From assembly GCF_003265345.1 (NCBI RefSeq), contig NZ_QFWW01000006.1, forward strand, positions 1 through 54,698: 54,698 nucleotides of DNA. Direction: 5' to 3'. The position numbers were made by a program, and so were the translations under genes. The notes under the pieces are model-generated. The model was not told the origin of the DNA, made no database searches, and worked only from the letters and a program-made list of their open reading frames with translations. This DNA comes from Lentzea terrae. GTDB taxonomy: Bacteria; Actinomycetota; Actinomycetes; Mycobacteriales; Pseudonocardiaceae. Below are positions 26,317 to 34,990 of this stretch, piece by piece; position 1 is the stretch's first letter; each line of letters starts with the position of its first letter.

Positions 26317-26888
26317 GTCGTGCGCCTAACCTGTAGGGCCGCGATGGCGAAGAGAAGTCCGTAAAGGGCCACGAACAAAACGCGTTCGGTCAGGCCGCGC
26401 GCCTCGAATCCGGCGAACGAAACGTGACTGACCATAAAAGCCGCACTCGAGACACTCGCCGTTAATGCGATACCGAGCAGAGCCGGAAATTTCCTGGCGA
26501 TGAGCACACCCGCGGCGGGCAACGCCACGAACATCACCGCGCCGGCGTACCGGTGGATGTAGCCCGACATGGATGTCGGCGCCCCCGTCGGGTCGGTCGG
26601 GAAGATCGTCGACACGGTCAGCCCTGCCGCCCAGATGCCGATCAGCCACTGCGCTGACCTGCCTACACCTCTCAGGTTGACAGCGAGCAACATCGAAACG
26701 GCGGCGAGGCTAAGTGACGTCGCCGCGAGCCAGCCGGTGCCGTTGTCCACGAACACGTAGTCGCTGATCACGTCGGTGATCGGGTTCAGCTGCCCTGCCG
26801 ACACGACATGCAGGTAGAAAATCGGAACCAGTGAGAACACCAGTCCCCCGACCACCAGTCCCCGTCTGTTAGCCCCCGTCTTGAGCAC
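26313..26888 (-). CDS. DUF998 membrane protein
   Basis: A 191-residue protein with six predicted transmembrane helices. The DUF998 pattern is visible: an N-terminal helix, NPITDVISDYVF, then a FPTDPTG motif after the third helix and an HRYAGAVMF stretch. Function unknown in this family. It is the first gene of a two-gene operon with the transporter-glycosyltransferase fusion (4-bp overlap), which suggests a joint role at the membrane, perhaps in envelope glycolipid assembly. Confidence 0.82.
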   Translation of the reverse strand: MLKTGANRRGLVVGGLVFSLVPIFYLHVVSAGQLNPITDVISDYVFVDNGTGWLAATSLSLAAVSMLLAVNLRGVGRSAQWLIGIWAAGLTVSTIFPTDPTGAPTSMSGYIHRYAGAVMFVALPAAGVLIARKFPALLGIALTASVSSAAFMVSHVSFAGFEARGLTERVLFVALYGLLFAIAALQVRRTT

Positions 26889-27065
26889 GTCAAAAGTCTC
26901 TTGTGATCTCGTTGATCAACCAATGGGGAACTCCCCCGAGCAAACCCTGAGGTGTCCCTGAGGTCCCGGGGTAGGGCCAGCCCCACCTTTTTCAGCCGTC
27001 CTTCAGAAAACGGCGTCGAGCCCTGCCTTCTGGCGGATTGCCGCGACCGCCTAGGCTGACCGTCC

Positions 27066-27995
27066 GTGAGCCCGAATCCCCAGCCTGCGGTGGAAGTGTC
27101 GGGGCTGGTCAAGCGGTACGGCTCGAAGACCGCCGTCGACGGCCTCGACCTCGTTCAGCTTCCCGGCACCGTGCTCGCCCTGCTCGGGCCCAACGGCGCG
27201 GGCAAGACGACGACCGTCGAGATCTGCGAGGGCTTCCGCTCGGCCGACGACGGCACGGTGCGCGTGCTCGGCCTCGCGCCGGGAGCCGAAGCTCTGCGGC
27301 CCCGCATCGGCGTGATGCCGCAGGGCGGTGGCGGATATCCCGGCATCCGCGCGCTGGAGATGCTGAACCTCGTGGCGGCGTGCGCCGCGCACCCGTTGGA
27401 TCCGAAGTGGCTGATCGAAGTCCTCGGACTGTCCGGTGTCGTGCGGACTCCGTACAAGCGGCTTTCCGGCGGCCAGCAGCAGCGGCTCTCGTTGGCCTGC
27501 GCGTTGATCGGCCGGCCAGAACTCGTGTTCCTGGACGAGCCGACCGCGGGCATGGACCCGCAGGCGCGGCATCTGGTGTGGGACCTCGTGAGTGCTCTTC
27601 GCGAGGACGGTGTGACTGTGCTGCTGACGACGCACCTCATGGACGAGGCCGAGGCGTTGGCCGACAACGTCGTGATCATCGACCAGGGCCGGGTCGTCGC
27701 GCAGGGCTCGCCCGCCGAGCTGACCGCGAACCGCGCGGACGACCAGCAGCTGCGGTTCCGCGCCCGGCCGGGGCTCGACACGTCGCTGCTGTCCGCCGCA
27801 CTGCCCGAGGGGCTGAAGGTGCGCGAGGCGACGCGGGGCGCCTACGTCGTGGAGGGTCTGATCGACCCGCAGGTCGTCTCGACCGTCACGTCGTGGTGCG
27901 CGCAGCAGGGTGTGCTGGCCGAGGAGCTGACCGTGGCCAAGCGCAGCCTCGAAGACGTTTTCCTGGAGCTGACCGGCAGGGAGCTGCGTTCGTGA
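27066..27995 (+). CDS. ABC exporter ATP-binding protein
   Basis: A 309-residue ABC-2/DrrA-like ATPase. Walker A GPNGAGKTT (about 40-48), Q-loop MPQGGGGYPG, signature LSGGQQQR, Walker B LVFLDEPTAGMD and the switch TTHLMDEAE are intact. A C-terminal regulatory extension of about 90 residues follows. The GTG start is probably leaderless or weakly preceded. It overlaps its permease by 4 bp. In mycobacteria and relatives a similar ABC pair sits near ctaA and the suf genes, as here, but its substrate is unknown. Confidence 0.93.
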   Translation: MSPNPQPAVEVSGLVKRYGSKTAVDGLDLVQLPGTVLALLGPNGAGKTTTVEICEGFRSADDGTVRVLGLAPGAEALRPRIGVMPQGGGGYPGIRALEMLNLVAACAAHPLDPKWLIEVLGLSGVVRTPYKRLSGGQQQRLSLACALIGRPELVFLDEPTAGMDPQARHLVWDLVSALREDGVTVLLTTHLMDEAEALADNVVIIDQGRVVAQGSPAELTANRADDQQLRFRARPGLDTSLLSAALPEGLKVREATRGAYVVEGLIDPQVVSTVTSWCAQQGVLAEELTVAKRSLEDVFLELTGRELRS

Positions 27996-28750
27996 CCACC
28001 TTCGCTCCCGGCACGTTCAAGCCGGCGCCCGGCCGCGGCTCTCTGCCTCGGATGCTCTTCGTGCACGCCCGCACCGAGGCGATGCTGACGTTGCGCAACG
28101 GCGAGCAGATCCTGCTGACGGTGATCATCCCGTTGGCGTTGCTGGTCGCTCTCAGCTTGATGTCGGTGATCCCGATGCCGGAGCCTCGCGTGGGTTCCGC
28201 TGCCGCGCGGATCTTCGCGCTGGCGATCATCTCTTCCGCGTTCACCGGGCAGGCGATCGCTCTCGGGTTCGACCGGCGTTATGGCGTGCTGAAGCGGCTT
28301 TCGGCCTCCGCGCTGCCCCGTTGGTTGCTCGTGGCCGGACGGGTCTGCGGCGCGCTGGTCGTGGTCGCGATCCAGATCGCTCTGCTGGCGGTCACGGCGT
28401 TGATCCTGGGCTGGCGCTTTCCGCTCTCGGGTCTGCCGTGGGTCGTGCTGCTGATCGTCCTGGGCACTCTGACGTTCGGCGCGCTCGGCGTGCTGCTGGG
28501 TGGTGCGTTGCGCGCGGAGATCGTGCTGGCGCTGGCGAACATCATCTGGTTCGTGCTGCTGATGGTCGGTGGCGTGGCTTTGAGTGTCCCGGTCGGGTTC
28601 GTGCACCTGTTGCCGTCGGCTGCTCTCGCGCAGGCGCTGGAAACTTCTGTGGTCCACGGCACTGCTCCTGGTGTGGGCCCCGTCGCAGTGCTCGTGGCCT
28701 GGGGCGTTGTGGCCGGGGCACTGGCCACCCGGACGACTCGTCTCACCTGA
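27992..28750 (+). CDS. ABC-2 type exporter permease
   Basis: A 252-residue membrane protein with six transmembrane helices and a cytoplasmic N-terminus of about 25 residues. The FDRRYGVLKRLSASALPR loop between helices 2 and 3 is typical of ABC-2 permeases (coupling helix). The GTG start overlaps the ATPase stop (GTGA). It forms a transporter with the preceding gene. The next gene, ctaA, begins 20 bp later, so the three are probably co-transcribed. Confidence 0.9.
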   Translation: MTTFAPGTFKPAPGRGSLPRMLFVHARTEAMLTLRNGEQILLTVIIPLALLVALSLMSVIPMPEPRVGSAAARIFALAIISSAFTGQAIALGFDRRYGVLKRLSASALPRWLLVAGRVCGALVVVAIQIALLAVTALILGWRFPLSGLPWVVLLIVLGTLTFGALGVLLGGALRAEIVLALANIIWFVLLMVGGVALSVPVGFVHLLPSAALAQALETSVVHGTAPGVGPVAVLVAWGVVAGALATRTTRLT

Positions 28751-28770
28751 CCGGGCATACCATCGTTCGC

Positions 28771-29685
28771 GTGTCCCGATTGACCGCTTTCATCGTTCCG
28801 TTGCAACGCGCCCTCGCGATTGCCGCCATCATCGCGCAGGGCGGTATCGCGGTCACCGGGTCGATCGTGCGCGTCACCGGCTCCGGGCTCGGCTGCCCGA
28901 CGTGGCCGGAGTGCGTCGAGGGCAGCATCGTGCCGGTCGAGCACCCGGACGTCGCCGCGCTGCACCAGTGGGTCGAGTTCGGCAACCGGACGCTGTTCGG
29001 CGTCATCGGCATCATCACCGGCCTGTGCCTCGTCGCCGCCTGGCTCAACAAGCCACGCCGGCGCAGGGTCATCACGCTCGCGGCCATCCAGGTCGGCGGT
29101 GTGCTCGCGCAGGCCGTGATCGGTGGCGCGACCGTCCGCCTCGGACTGGTGTGGTGGAGCGTCTCCGTCCACTTCATGGTCTCGATGGTGCTGGTGTGGT
29201 TCGCCGTGCTGCTGCTTCGCTCGCTCAGCGAAGGCGACGGACCGGCGCGCTGGCTCGTCCCGGCCGGAGCGCGCGGGCTTCAGGTCGTCATGGCGGTCGT
29301 GATGTACCTGCTGCTGATCGCGGGCACGTTCGTCACCGCGGCCGGCCCGCACGCGGGCGACTCGAAGACGCCGCGGCTCGCGGTGCCGGTGCCGACGCTC
29401 GCGCAGATCCACGCGGACCTGCTGTTCCTGTTCCTCGGCATGCTCATCGCGATGGGCTTCTTCGTCCGCAACCGCCAGTACTGGACGCTGATCGGCGTGG
29501 TGGTCGCGCAGGGCGCGCTCGGCGTGGTCCAGTACTGGACCGGGGTGCCCGAGGTGCTCGTGTCGCTGCACGTTCTCGGCGCTGGTGCGGTCGTCGTGGC
29601 CACCGCGTCGCTGTGGACGTCCAGCCGCGAGCGCACGCACGAGGTTGAACTGCCCGCTGAGGATCAGGCGCTCAGCAAGGCCTGA
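28771..29685 (+). CDS. ctaA: Heme A synthase (CtaA/COX15)
   Basis: A 304-residue protein with eight transmembrane helices. Family markers are TGSIVRVTGSGLGCPTWPEC near the N-terminus with the paired cysteines, ALHQWVEFGNRT (His heme ligand and Glu) and VSLHVLGAGAVV late in the chain, plus TLAQIHADLLFL. It oxidises heme O to heme A for cytochrome c oxidase aa3. The GTG start at 28771 follows the ABC permease closely. Its 3' end overlaps the convergent ankyrin gene by 22 bp. Confidence 0.93.
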   Translation: MSRLTAFIVPLQRALAIAAIIAQGGIAVTGSIVRVTGSGLGCPTWPECVEGSIVPVEHPDVAALHQWVEFGNRTLFGVIGIITGLCLVAAWLNKPRRRRVITLAAIQVGGVLAQAVIGGATVRLGLVWWSVSVHFMVSMVLVWFAVLLLRSLSEGDGPARWLVPAGARGLQVVMAVVMYLLLIAGTFVTAAGPHAGDSKTPRLAVPVPTLAQIHADLLFLFLGMLIAMGFFVRNRQYWTLIGVVVAQGALGVVQYWTGVPEVLVSLHVLGAGAVVVATASLWTSSRERTHEVELPAEDQALSKA

Positions 29686-30758
29686 GCGTCCTCCTGGGAG
29701 TTGTGCCCGGCCCAGTTGGCGGGCGTCGCCTCGAAGTTCACGTCCTGGATGGTCCGGTCCGCCCCCGCGTCGAGCAGCATCCGGATGATCGCCAGGTGCC
29801 CGCGCTCGGCCGCGAGGTGCAACGCCGTCACGCCCTCGCCGTGCATCGGGCCGCCAAAACCTGTGCGCTGGTTGGGATTCGCGCCCAGGTCCAACAGCGC
29901 CCGAGTCGCGTTCTCCAGCCCGCACCACGCCGCCCACGCCAGCGCCGTGCCCCGGTAGACGTCCGCGTCGATCCTGGCGCCCCGCTTGAGCAGGTCACCG
30001 AACACCTCGACGCGGTCGTTCCGCGCGGCCCACGACAGCGCCTCGTCGAGCACTTCCTGCGGGTCGTTCGTCGGCCACCAGCGCGGGAAACCGCTGTGCG
30101 GGCGGTAATAGCCGCGCCCGGCCTCCGGTTCGGTCGCCAGGTCCAGGTTGCCGAGGCCGGCCGCGACGCGCAGGTTCGGCGGATTGACCCCGAGCAGTTC
30201 CGCGACTTCCCTGTTGCCCCAGAACAACGCGACGGTGAGCGGGGTGCCGCCCTCGCCACGCGCCTCCAGGTCCGTACGAGCGCCGCGGTCGAGCAGCAAC
30301 CGGGCCAACGAGGGGAGGTTCGCGTAGGCCGCCTGGTGCAACGCGGTCCAGCCGTGCACGTTCTGGTGGTTGATGTCCGCGCCGTCGTCGAGCAGCACCT
30401 TGACCAGCCGCTCGTCGCACTTGGCCGCGGACAGCCCGAGCAGGTCGTTCCCGTTGGTACCACTGGCTTTCACGAGCCACGGGTCGCGCGTGATGATCGC
30501 CTTCAGCTCATCGGGGTGTTGCAGCTCGATGGCCTGGTGGGCGCGGGCGAACGGGCGCGGCTTGCGGATGTTGGCCTTGAGCGCCTTCCAGTCCTGACAA
30601 CCGTGGGCCTGGGCGAGCACGATGTGCGCCCCCTCGTCCGTCAGCGGCACATCGCCGAAGACTTCCAACGCACCGGGCACGCCGTCCCACGCGGAGGCGA
30701 GCAGACCGCGCGCCCGCTCCTCGTAGTACTCGACGTCATCGCGGTAGGGGTGCCACAT
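29664..30758 (-). CDS. Ankyrin-repeat protein
   Basis: A 364-residue soluble protein. At least five ankyrin repeats are visible, for example GWTALHQAAYANLPSLARLL, GGTPLTVALFWGNREVAELL and VTALHLAAERGHLAIIRMLL, spread over about 110-355. The N-terminal 100 residues contain an ankyrin-associated segment (ARGLLASAWDGVPGAL). Ankyrin repeats mediate protein binding; partner unknown. There is no signal peptide. The stop region overlaps ctaA. The gene begins 9 bp after the end of the GbsR-like regulator gene on the same strand, so the two may share a transcript. Confidence 0.88.
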   Translation of the reverse strand: MWHPYRDDVEYYEERARGLLASAWDGVPGALEVFGDVPLTDEGAHIVLAQAHGCQDWKALKANIRKPRPFARAHQAIELQHPDELKAIITRDPWLVKASGTNGNDLLGLSAAKCDERLVKVLLDDGADINHQNVHGWTALHQAAYANLPSLARLLLDRGARTDLEARGEGGTPLTVALFWGNREVAELLGVNPPNLRVAAGLGNLDLATEPEAGRGYYRPHSGFPRWWPTNDPQEVLDEALSWAARNDRVEVFGDLLKRGARIDADVYRGTALAWAAWCGLENATRALLDLGANPNQRTGFGGPMHGEGVTALHLAAERGHLAIIRMLLDAGADRTIQDVNFEATPANWAGHNSQEDAQALLSA

Positions 30759-30767
30759 GCACCCACG

Positions 30768-31232
30768 CTACTTGGGCGACGCGGGCCTGCGCTCCCACAA
30801 AGCGGGTAGTTCCGCTGAGAGCCAACCGTAGAGGTGGTCGACGGTCCGCAGCCGCATCGCGCGTTCCGGATCGCCGCTGAGCAGCCGCATGCCGTCGTCG
30901 GTCAGCGTCTGGACGCTGGCGATCGCGTTGAGCTTGCGCTGGATGAAGTCGGTCCAGGCCTTCTCGTTGATCCGGTACTCGGCCGCCTGCCGGCCGCGCC
31001 GCGTCCTCTTGGTCACCAGGCCGACGTTGACCAGGTACTTCAGGTTCGTGCTGATCGAGCCGCTGCTGGCCTCGAGCTCCTGCGACAACTCGGCGGCGGT
31101 GCGCTCGACCGGCTGGCAGACCAGCAGGTAGCCGAGGATGCGGCCGCCGATCAGCGGGATGCCCTCCTCGGCGAAGTGGGCCGCGAACCGCTCGATCCAG
31201 GCGGACAGCCGGGTCTCTCGTCCGACGCTCAC
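30768..31232 (-). CDS. GbsR/MarR-type transcriptional regulator
   Basis: A 154-residue winged-helix regulator. The DNA-binding core is TAAELSQELEASSGSISTNL, then LVNVGLVTKRTRRGRQAAEY (about 45-90), characteristic of the GbsR branch of MarR proteins. A helical C-terminus would dimerise. The GTG start at 31232 faces the gene at 31337 across 104 bp that hold two strong palindromes, the likely operators. The ligand is unknown; the target is probably the divergent gene and itself. Confidence 0.88.
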   Translation of the reverse strand: MSVGRETRLSAWIERFAAHFAEEGIPLIGGRILGYLLVCQPVERTAAELSQELEASSGSISTNLKYLVNVGLVTKRTRRGRQAAEYRINEKAWTDFIQRKLNAIASVQTLTDDGMRLLSGDPERAMRLRTVDHLYGWLSAELPALWERRPASPK

Positions 31233-31287
31233 AGGTGATCCCCTTCGGTCAACACTGAAACGATCGTAGCGATCTTGTCAACCGTTG

Positions 31288-31305
31288 TGCAACCAACTGG
31301 TTGCA
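31288..31305. promoter_or_regulatory. Operator palindrome 1
   Basis: TGCAACCAACTGGTTGCA is a perfect 8-bp inverted repeat with a 2-bp centre, between the GbsR-like regulator and its divergent neighbour. The same half-site TGCAACCA recurs 33 bp downstream, about three helical turns away. Confidence 0.8.
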
Positions 31306-31320
31306 ACTGAACTCGCAACG

Positions 31321-31337
31321 TGCAACCATTGGTTGCA
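31321..31337. promoter_or_regulatory. Operator palindrome 2
   Basis: TGCAACCATTGGTTGCA is the same 8-bp inverted repeat with a 1-bp centre. Its last base is the A of the ATG start at 31337, so a bound dimer would cover the start of the divergent gene. Confidence 0.8.
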
Positions 31338-31813
31338 TGAAAACGACCGCATTGCGCAGTGCCTACGAGCAGTTCCTCGACGCGGCGGCAGCCCCCGACC
31401 GAGGCGTTGCGGCCGACGGAGGCTGGAACGCCGACCAGGTGCTCGCCCACGTGCTCAGCGTCGACGCGGCGACCGCGGCAGTCGCGCTCGGCGTCGTCTC
31501 CGGCGCACGCCCCACGTTCGACAACCGGATCTGCCTCGACAGCTGGAACCTGGACCGGATCATCGCCGAGCACTCCGGCCGGGCTGACCTGATCGCCCAC
31601 GTCCGCAGCCAGGCGGCCGTGTTCTGCGACCTCGCCGACCAGCTCAGCGAGCAGACCGCGGCAGTGCTGGTGCCGACGTTCCTGATGTCCGGCGACCAGC
31701 TTCTGGTGGACCAGCCGCTGCCGCTCGCCGACCTGATCAACGGGCTCGCCGGGAACCACCTTCCGGTGCACACCCAGCAGATCGCCGCTCTCAGTCGAGT
31801 GCGCACGGCCTAG
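31337..31813 (+). CDS. DinB-like helical protein, target of the divergent regulator
   Basis: A 158-residue, mostly alpha-helical protein. Its pattern (WNADQVLAHVLSVDAA at about 30-45, a central NLDRI helix and a late HLPVHTQQIAAL) resembles the DinB/maleylpyruvate isomerase four-helix bundle, which can carry metal-binding histidines, but the match is loose and function is open. The ATG at 31337 lies directly after the operator, with no Shine-Dalgarno, so the transcript may be leaderless. The stop codon overlaps that of the MFS gene (shared CTAG). Confidence 0.5.
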   Translation: MKTTALRSAYEQFLDAAAAPDRGVAADGGWNADQVLAHVLSVDAATAAVALGVVSGARPTFDNRICLDSWNLDRIIAEHSGRADLIAHVRSQAAVFCDLADQLSEQTAAVLVPTFLMSGDQLLVDQPLPLADLINGLAGNHLPVHTQQIAALSRVRTA

Positions 31814-33381
31814 CTGCGTGGCCCGGAGTCAGCGGCGACGGGCGACGGGCGCAGAGCCGCCGCGACCAGCAGCCCGAACGCCAGCACGCCGATCGGCAGC
31901 AGCAAGGAGATCTTGACCGCGTCCGTCAGCCCGTTCTGGATGACGTGAGCGACGAGATGCCGCGCCTGGTCGGCGATCTCCGGTGGCAGGTCCGCCGGGA
32001 GCGCGGGAGTGGCGCCGCCCGCCGCGTCGGCAAAGGCGCTGACGAGTCGTGGGCGGAACTCGGCGGGCAACGCGAGGGCGGCCTCGTTCGCCCTGCGGAC
32101 CGTCGACGCGCTGATCTGCATCTGCAGCAGCACGCCGACCGCCGCGCTGCCGAGCACCCCACCGACCTGCCTGGCGGTGTTGAAGATGCCCGACGCACTG
32201 CCGACCAGCGTGCGGTCGACCGAGCTGATGGTCACGTTGCTCAACGGGGAGAAGACGAACCCGACGCCGAGACCGCACAGCAACAGCCCGGGGATCAGCA
32301 TCGCCGGCGCGCTCGCCGGTGTGATCACCAGCGCGATGACGCCGAGGCCCGCGGACAGCGCGAACATCCCGAACATCACCAGGTACTTGGGGTTCATCCG
32401 GTCTGACATCCGGCCGACGAACGGCGCGGCGGTACCGGACAGCAGCGCCATCGGCGCGATGAGCAGACCGGCAGCGGTCGGGGACAGTCCGAGCACCGAT
32501 TGGATGTAGATGACCAGCAGGAACGGCATGCTGGTCATCACGAACCCGATGACCACCGCGGACGAGGCGCCCGCGGAGAACGTGCGGTTGCTGAAGATCC
32601 GCAAGGGAAGCAGCGGCGCGCGGCGGTTCACTCGTTGCCACCACACGAAGCAACCCAGCAGCAACACACCTGTGGCGATGATGTCGAAGATCCCGATGCC
32701 CGCGCCGACAGTGCCCCAGTCGTACTTCTGTCCATTTTGGACACCAAACACCAGGCAGAACATGCCGGCGCCGGAGAGCAGCATGCCGGGAACATCGAAC
32801 CGGCGAGCGTTGCGCGGTTGCCAGTCCGGGACGAGGAGAACGGCCAGCACCAGCGCGACCAGTCCGATCGGCACGTTCACGAAGAAGATCCATTCCCAGC
32901 CGAGCCGGTCGACGAGCACGCCGCCGAGCACCGGACCGGTGATCATCGCGGCGCCCGCGACACTGCCCCAGGCGCCCACCGCCGGGCCGCGTTCAGCCGG
33001 CGGGAAGAGATGCGTGATGAACGCCGTCGTCTGCGGTGTCATCAGCGCGGCGCCGAGACCCTGCACCGCACGGGCGGCGATCAGCATCTCCACGTCGCCG
33101 GACAGCCCGCACCACAGCGACGCCCCGGTGAACACCACGAGCCCGGCGACGAAGACGCGTTTCGGCCCGACCCGGTCGCCCAGCCTGCTGGCGGACAGCA
33201 TCGGGATGGCATAGGCGAGCAGGAACACGCTGGTCACCCAGATCACCGCGTTCAGGTCGGCGCCAAGATCCCGCACCATCGACGGCACCGCGATGTTCAC
33301 GACGGACATGTCCAGCATGACCATGAAGAAGCCAAGGCACAGCGGTAGGAGCGCGGACCACGAACCAGCTCGTGTCGTCAT
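31810..33381 (-). CDS. MFS drug exporter, DHA2 (EmrB/QacA) family
   Basis: A 523-residue protein with fourteen predicted transmembrane helices. The DHA2 signature LDMSVVNIAVPSM is in helix 1, followed by RLGDRVGPKRVF (motif A) and the motif C stretch GPVLGGVLVDRLGWEWIFF. It is a proton antiporter for drugs, lipophilic compounds or self-made metabolites. It lies 112 bp after the UDP-glucose dehydrogenase gene on the same strand, so it could export a product of that cluster. No own regulator is adjacent on that side. Confidence 0.9.
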   Translation of the reverse strand: MTTRAGSWSALLPLCLGFFMVMLDMSVVNIAVPSMVRDLGADLNAVIWVTSVFLLAYAIPMLSASRLGDRVGPKRVFVAGLVVFTGASLWCGLSGDVEMLIAARAVQGLGAALMTPQTTAFITHLFPPAERGPAVGAWGSVAGAAMITGPVLGGVLVDRLGWEWIFFVNVPIGLVALVLAVLLVPDWQPRNARRFDVPGMLLSGAGMFCLVFGVQNGQKYDWGTVGAGIGIFDIIATGVLLLGCFVWWQRVNRRAPLLPLRIFSNRTFSAGASSAVVIGFVMTSMPFLLVIYIQSVLGLSPTAAGLLIAPMALLSGTAAPFVGRMSDRMNPKYLVMFGMFALSAGLGVIALVITPASAPAMLIPGLLLCGLGVGFVFSPLSNVTISSVDRTLVGSASGIFNTARQVGGVLGSAAVGVLLQMQISASTVRRANEAALALPAEFRPRLVSAFADAAGGATPALPADLPPEIADQARHLVAHVIQNGLTDAVKISLLLPIGVLAFGLLVAAALRPSPVAADSGPRS

Positions 33382-33492
33382 CGGACTTCCTGTTCACGTC
33401 GGCTGGAGACACCGGCGAACCCCGGCCGGGCGACGGGTGACGCGCGGACCACGTCACCGATCGCCCGGACGGGGCTCAGCCCGGACTTCGGA

Positions 33493-34833
33493 TCACGCCG
33501 CCATCGGCGGCACGGGTGTCCGGCGGTCGTCCCGCACTGCCGGACGGCCGATGCCCTGATAGGACAGGCCCGCGCGGCGCAGGACGAGCCGGTCGAGGTG
33601 GTTCCGGGTGTCGATGACGGCTCGGCCACCGACCCGGTCGGCGATCCGCGGCCAGTCGAGGGCGCGAAACTCCGGCCACTCCGTCAGCAGGACGATCGCC
33701 TCCGCACCCTGCGCCGCGTGATAGGCGGTTCCGGCGATCCGCACCCGGTCCGTGAGCCCCGCCACCGCGCTGTGGACGCAGGGGTCGTAGCCGACGAGCT
33801 CCGCGCCTTCGTCCGCCAGCAGCCCGGCGATCGCCAGCGCGGGCGAGTCCCGCAGGTCGTCCGTCCCCGCCTTGAACGTCAATCCGAACAGCGCGATCCT
33901 GGCGCCCGCCAGGTCACCGCCGACCGCCTTGCGCACCTTGTCCACCACCAGCGCCTGATGCCTGTGGTTGGCCTCGATGGCGGCCCGCAGCACCAGGAAC
34001 TCGCTGCCGACGGACTCCGCGGTCCGCTGCAGCGCGACGGAGTCCTTCGGGAAGCAGGAACCGCCCCAGCCCGGTCCGGGCCGCAGGAACGCGCTCCCGA
34101 TCCGGGCGTCGTAGCCCATGCCCCTGGTCACGTCGTCGATGTCCGCGTCGAGGTACTCGCACAGCTCGGCGATCGTGTTCACGAACGACAAACGGGTCGC
34201 CAGGTAGCAGTTCGACGCGTACTTGATCATCTCGGAGCTCGCGGAGTCGGTCACCAGAACGGGCGCGGCGACCTTCGCGTACAGCTTGGCGACCCGCTCG
34301 GCACCGATCCGATCGTGATCGGCCGAGCCGACCACGATCCGGTCTGGGTTCAGGAAGTCGTAGATGGCGGAGCCCTCACGCAGGAACTCCGGGTTGGACA
34401 CGACCGACACGTCCTCACGATCGAGCAGGCCGGCGACACGGACCGCCGTACCGACCGGAACCGTCGACTTGTTGACCACGACGCACTTCGGCGGCAGCAC
34501 GTCCCGCAGCTCGGCCACGACGGACTCCAGCGCCTTGAGGTCTGCCGCTCCACTGGCGCTCATCGGCGTCGGCACGCACAGAAACACGATGTCCGCCTCG
34601 GCGGCCGCGGCGCTCGCGCCGAGAGTGAACTCCAGCCGGCCGGACTCCAGTCCTTCCCTGAGCAACTCGGTCAGACCCGGCTCTTGGATGGTCGCCCTGC
34701 CGCGCCCCAGCGCGGCCACCTTCCGCGGGTCGACATCCGCGCAGGCGACACGATGACCCAGTGAGGCGAGGCACACGGCGGTGGTCAATCCGACATAGCC
34801 CGCGCCGACCACGGCGACTTTGGAAGCGCGCAT
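33493..34833 (-). CDS. ugd: UDP-glucose 6-dehydrogenase
   Basis: A 446-residue protein with three domains: the NAD-binding N-terminus VAVVGAGYVGLTTAVCLASL, the central domain with KYASNCYLATRLSFVN (catalytic lysine region) and the catalytic cysteine in GPGWGGSCFPKD (about residue 260), and a UDP-binding C-terminal domain with GLTFKAGTDDLRDSPAL. It oxidises UDP-glucose to UDP-glucuronate in two steps. The ATG at 34833 has GGGGGA upstream. 157 bp separate it from the unknown gene before it. UDP-glucuronate could serve a glycan or a sugar-derived metabolite made by the neighbouring oxidoreductases. Confidence 0.93.
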   Translation of the reverse strand: MRASKVAVVGAGYVGLTTAVCLASLGHRVACADVDPRKVAALGRGRATIQEPGLTELLREGLESGRLEFTLGASAAAAEADIVFLCVPTPMSASGAADLKALESVVAELRDVLPPKCVVVNKSTVPVGTAVRVAGLLDREDVSVVSNPEFLREGSAIYDFLNPDRIVVGSADHDRIGAERVAKLYAKVAAPVLVTDSASSEMIKYASNCYLATRLSFVNTIAELCEYLDADIDDVTRGMGYDARIGSAFLRPGPGWGGSCFPKDSVALQRTAESVGSEFLVLRAAIEANHRHQALVVDKVRKAVGGDLAGARIALFGLTFKAGTDDLRDSPALAIAGLLADEGAELVGYDPCVHSAVAGLTDRVRIAGTAYHAAQGAEAIVLLTEWPEFRALDWPRIADRVGGRAVIDTRNHLDRLVLRRAGLSYQGIGRPAVRDDRRTPVPPMAA

Positions 34834-34990
34834 TGCAACAATCCCCCTGCTCTGGTGTGGATCGACGCCGCTGGGCAACATCGTCTTCGCGGCCCAGCGG
34901 CGCCGATCCCGTGTGAATTCGTCAGCTCACTCCGGCAAAATCGTGCGCGACGCCGCTGTCGCTGCTTTCACTCTCGAAACTTCGCCCAGG

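Noticed and set aside
24262..26364. 700-residue open frame on the plus strand
   Set aside because: Antisense to the transporter-glycosyltransferase fusion; low-complexity Arg/Gly/His composition and no motif.
28279..29937. 552-residue open frame on the minus strand
   Set aside because: Antisense to the ABC permease and ctaA, with biased composition typical of a shadow frame.
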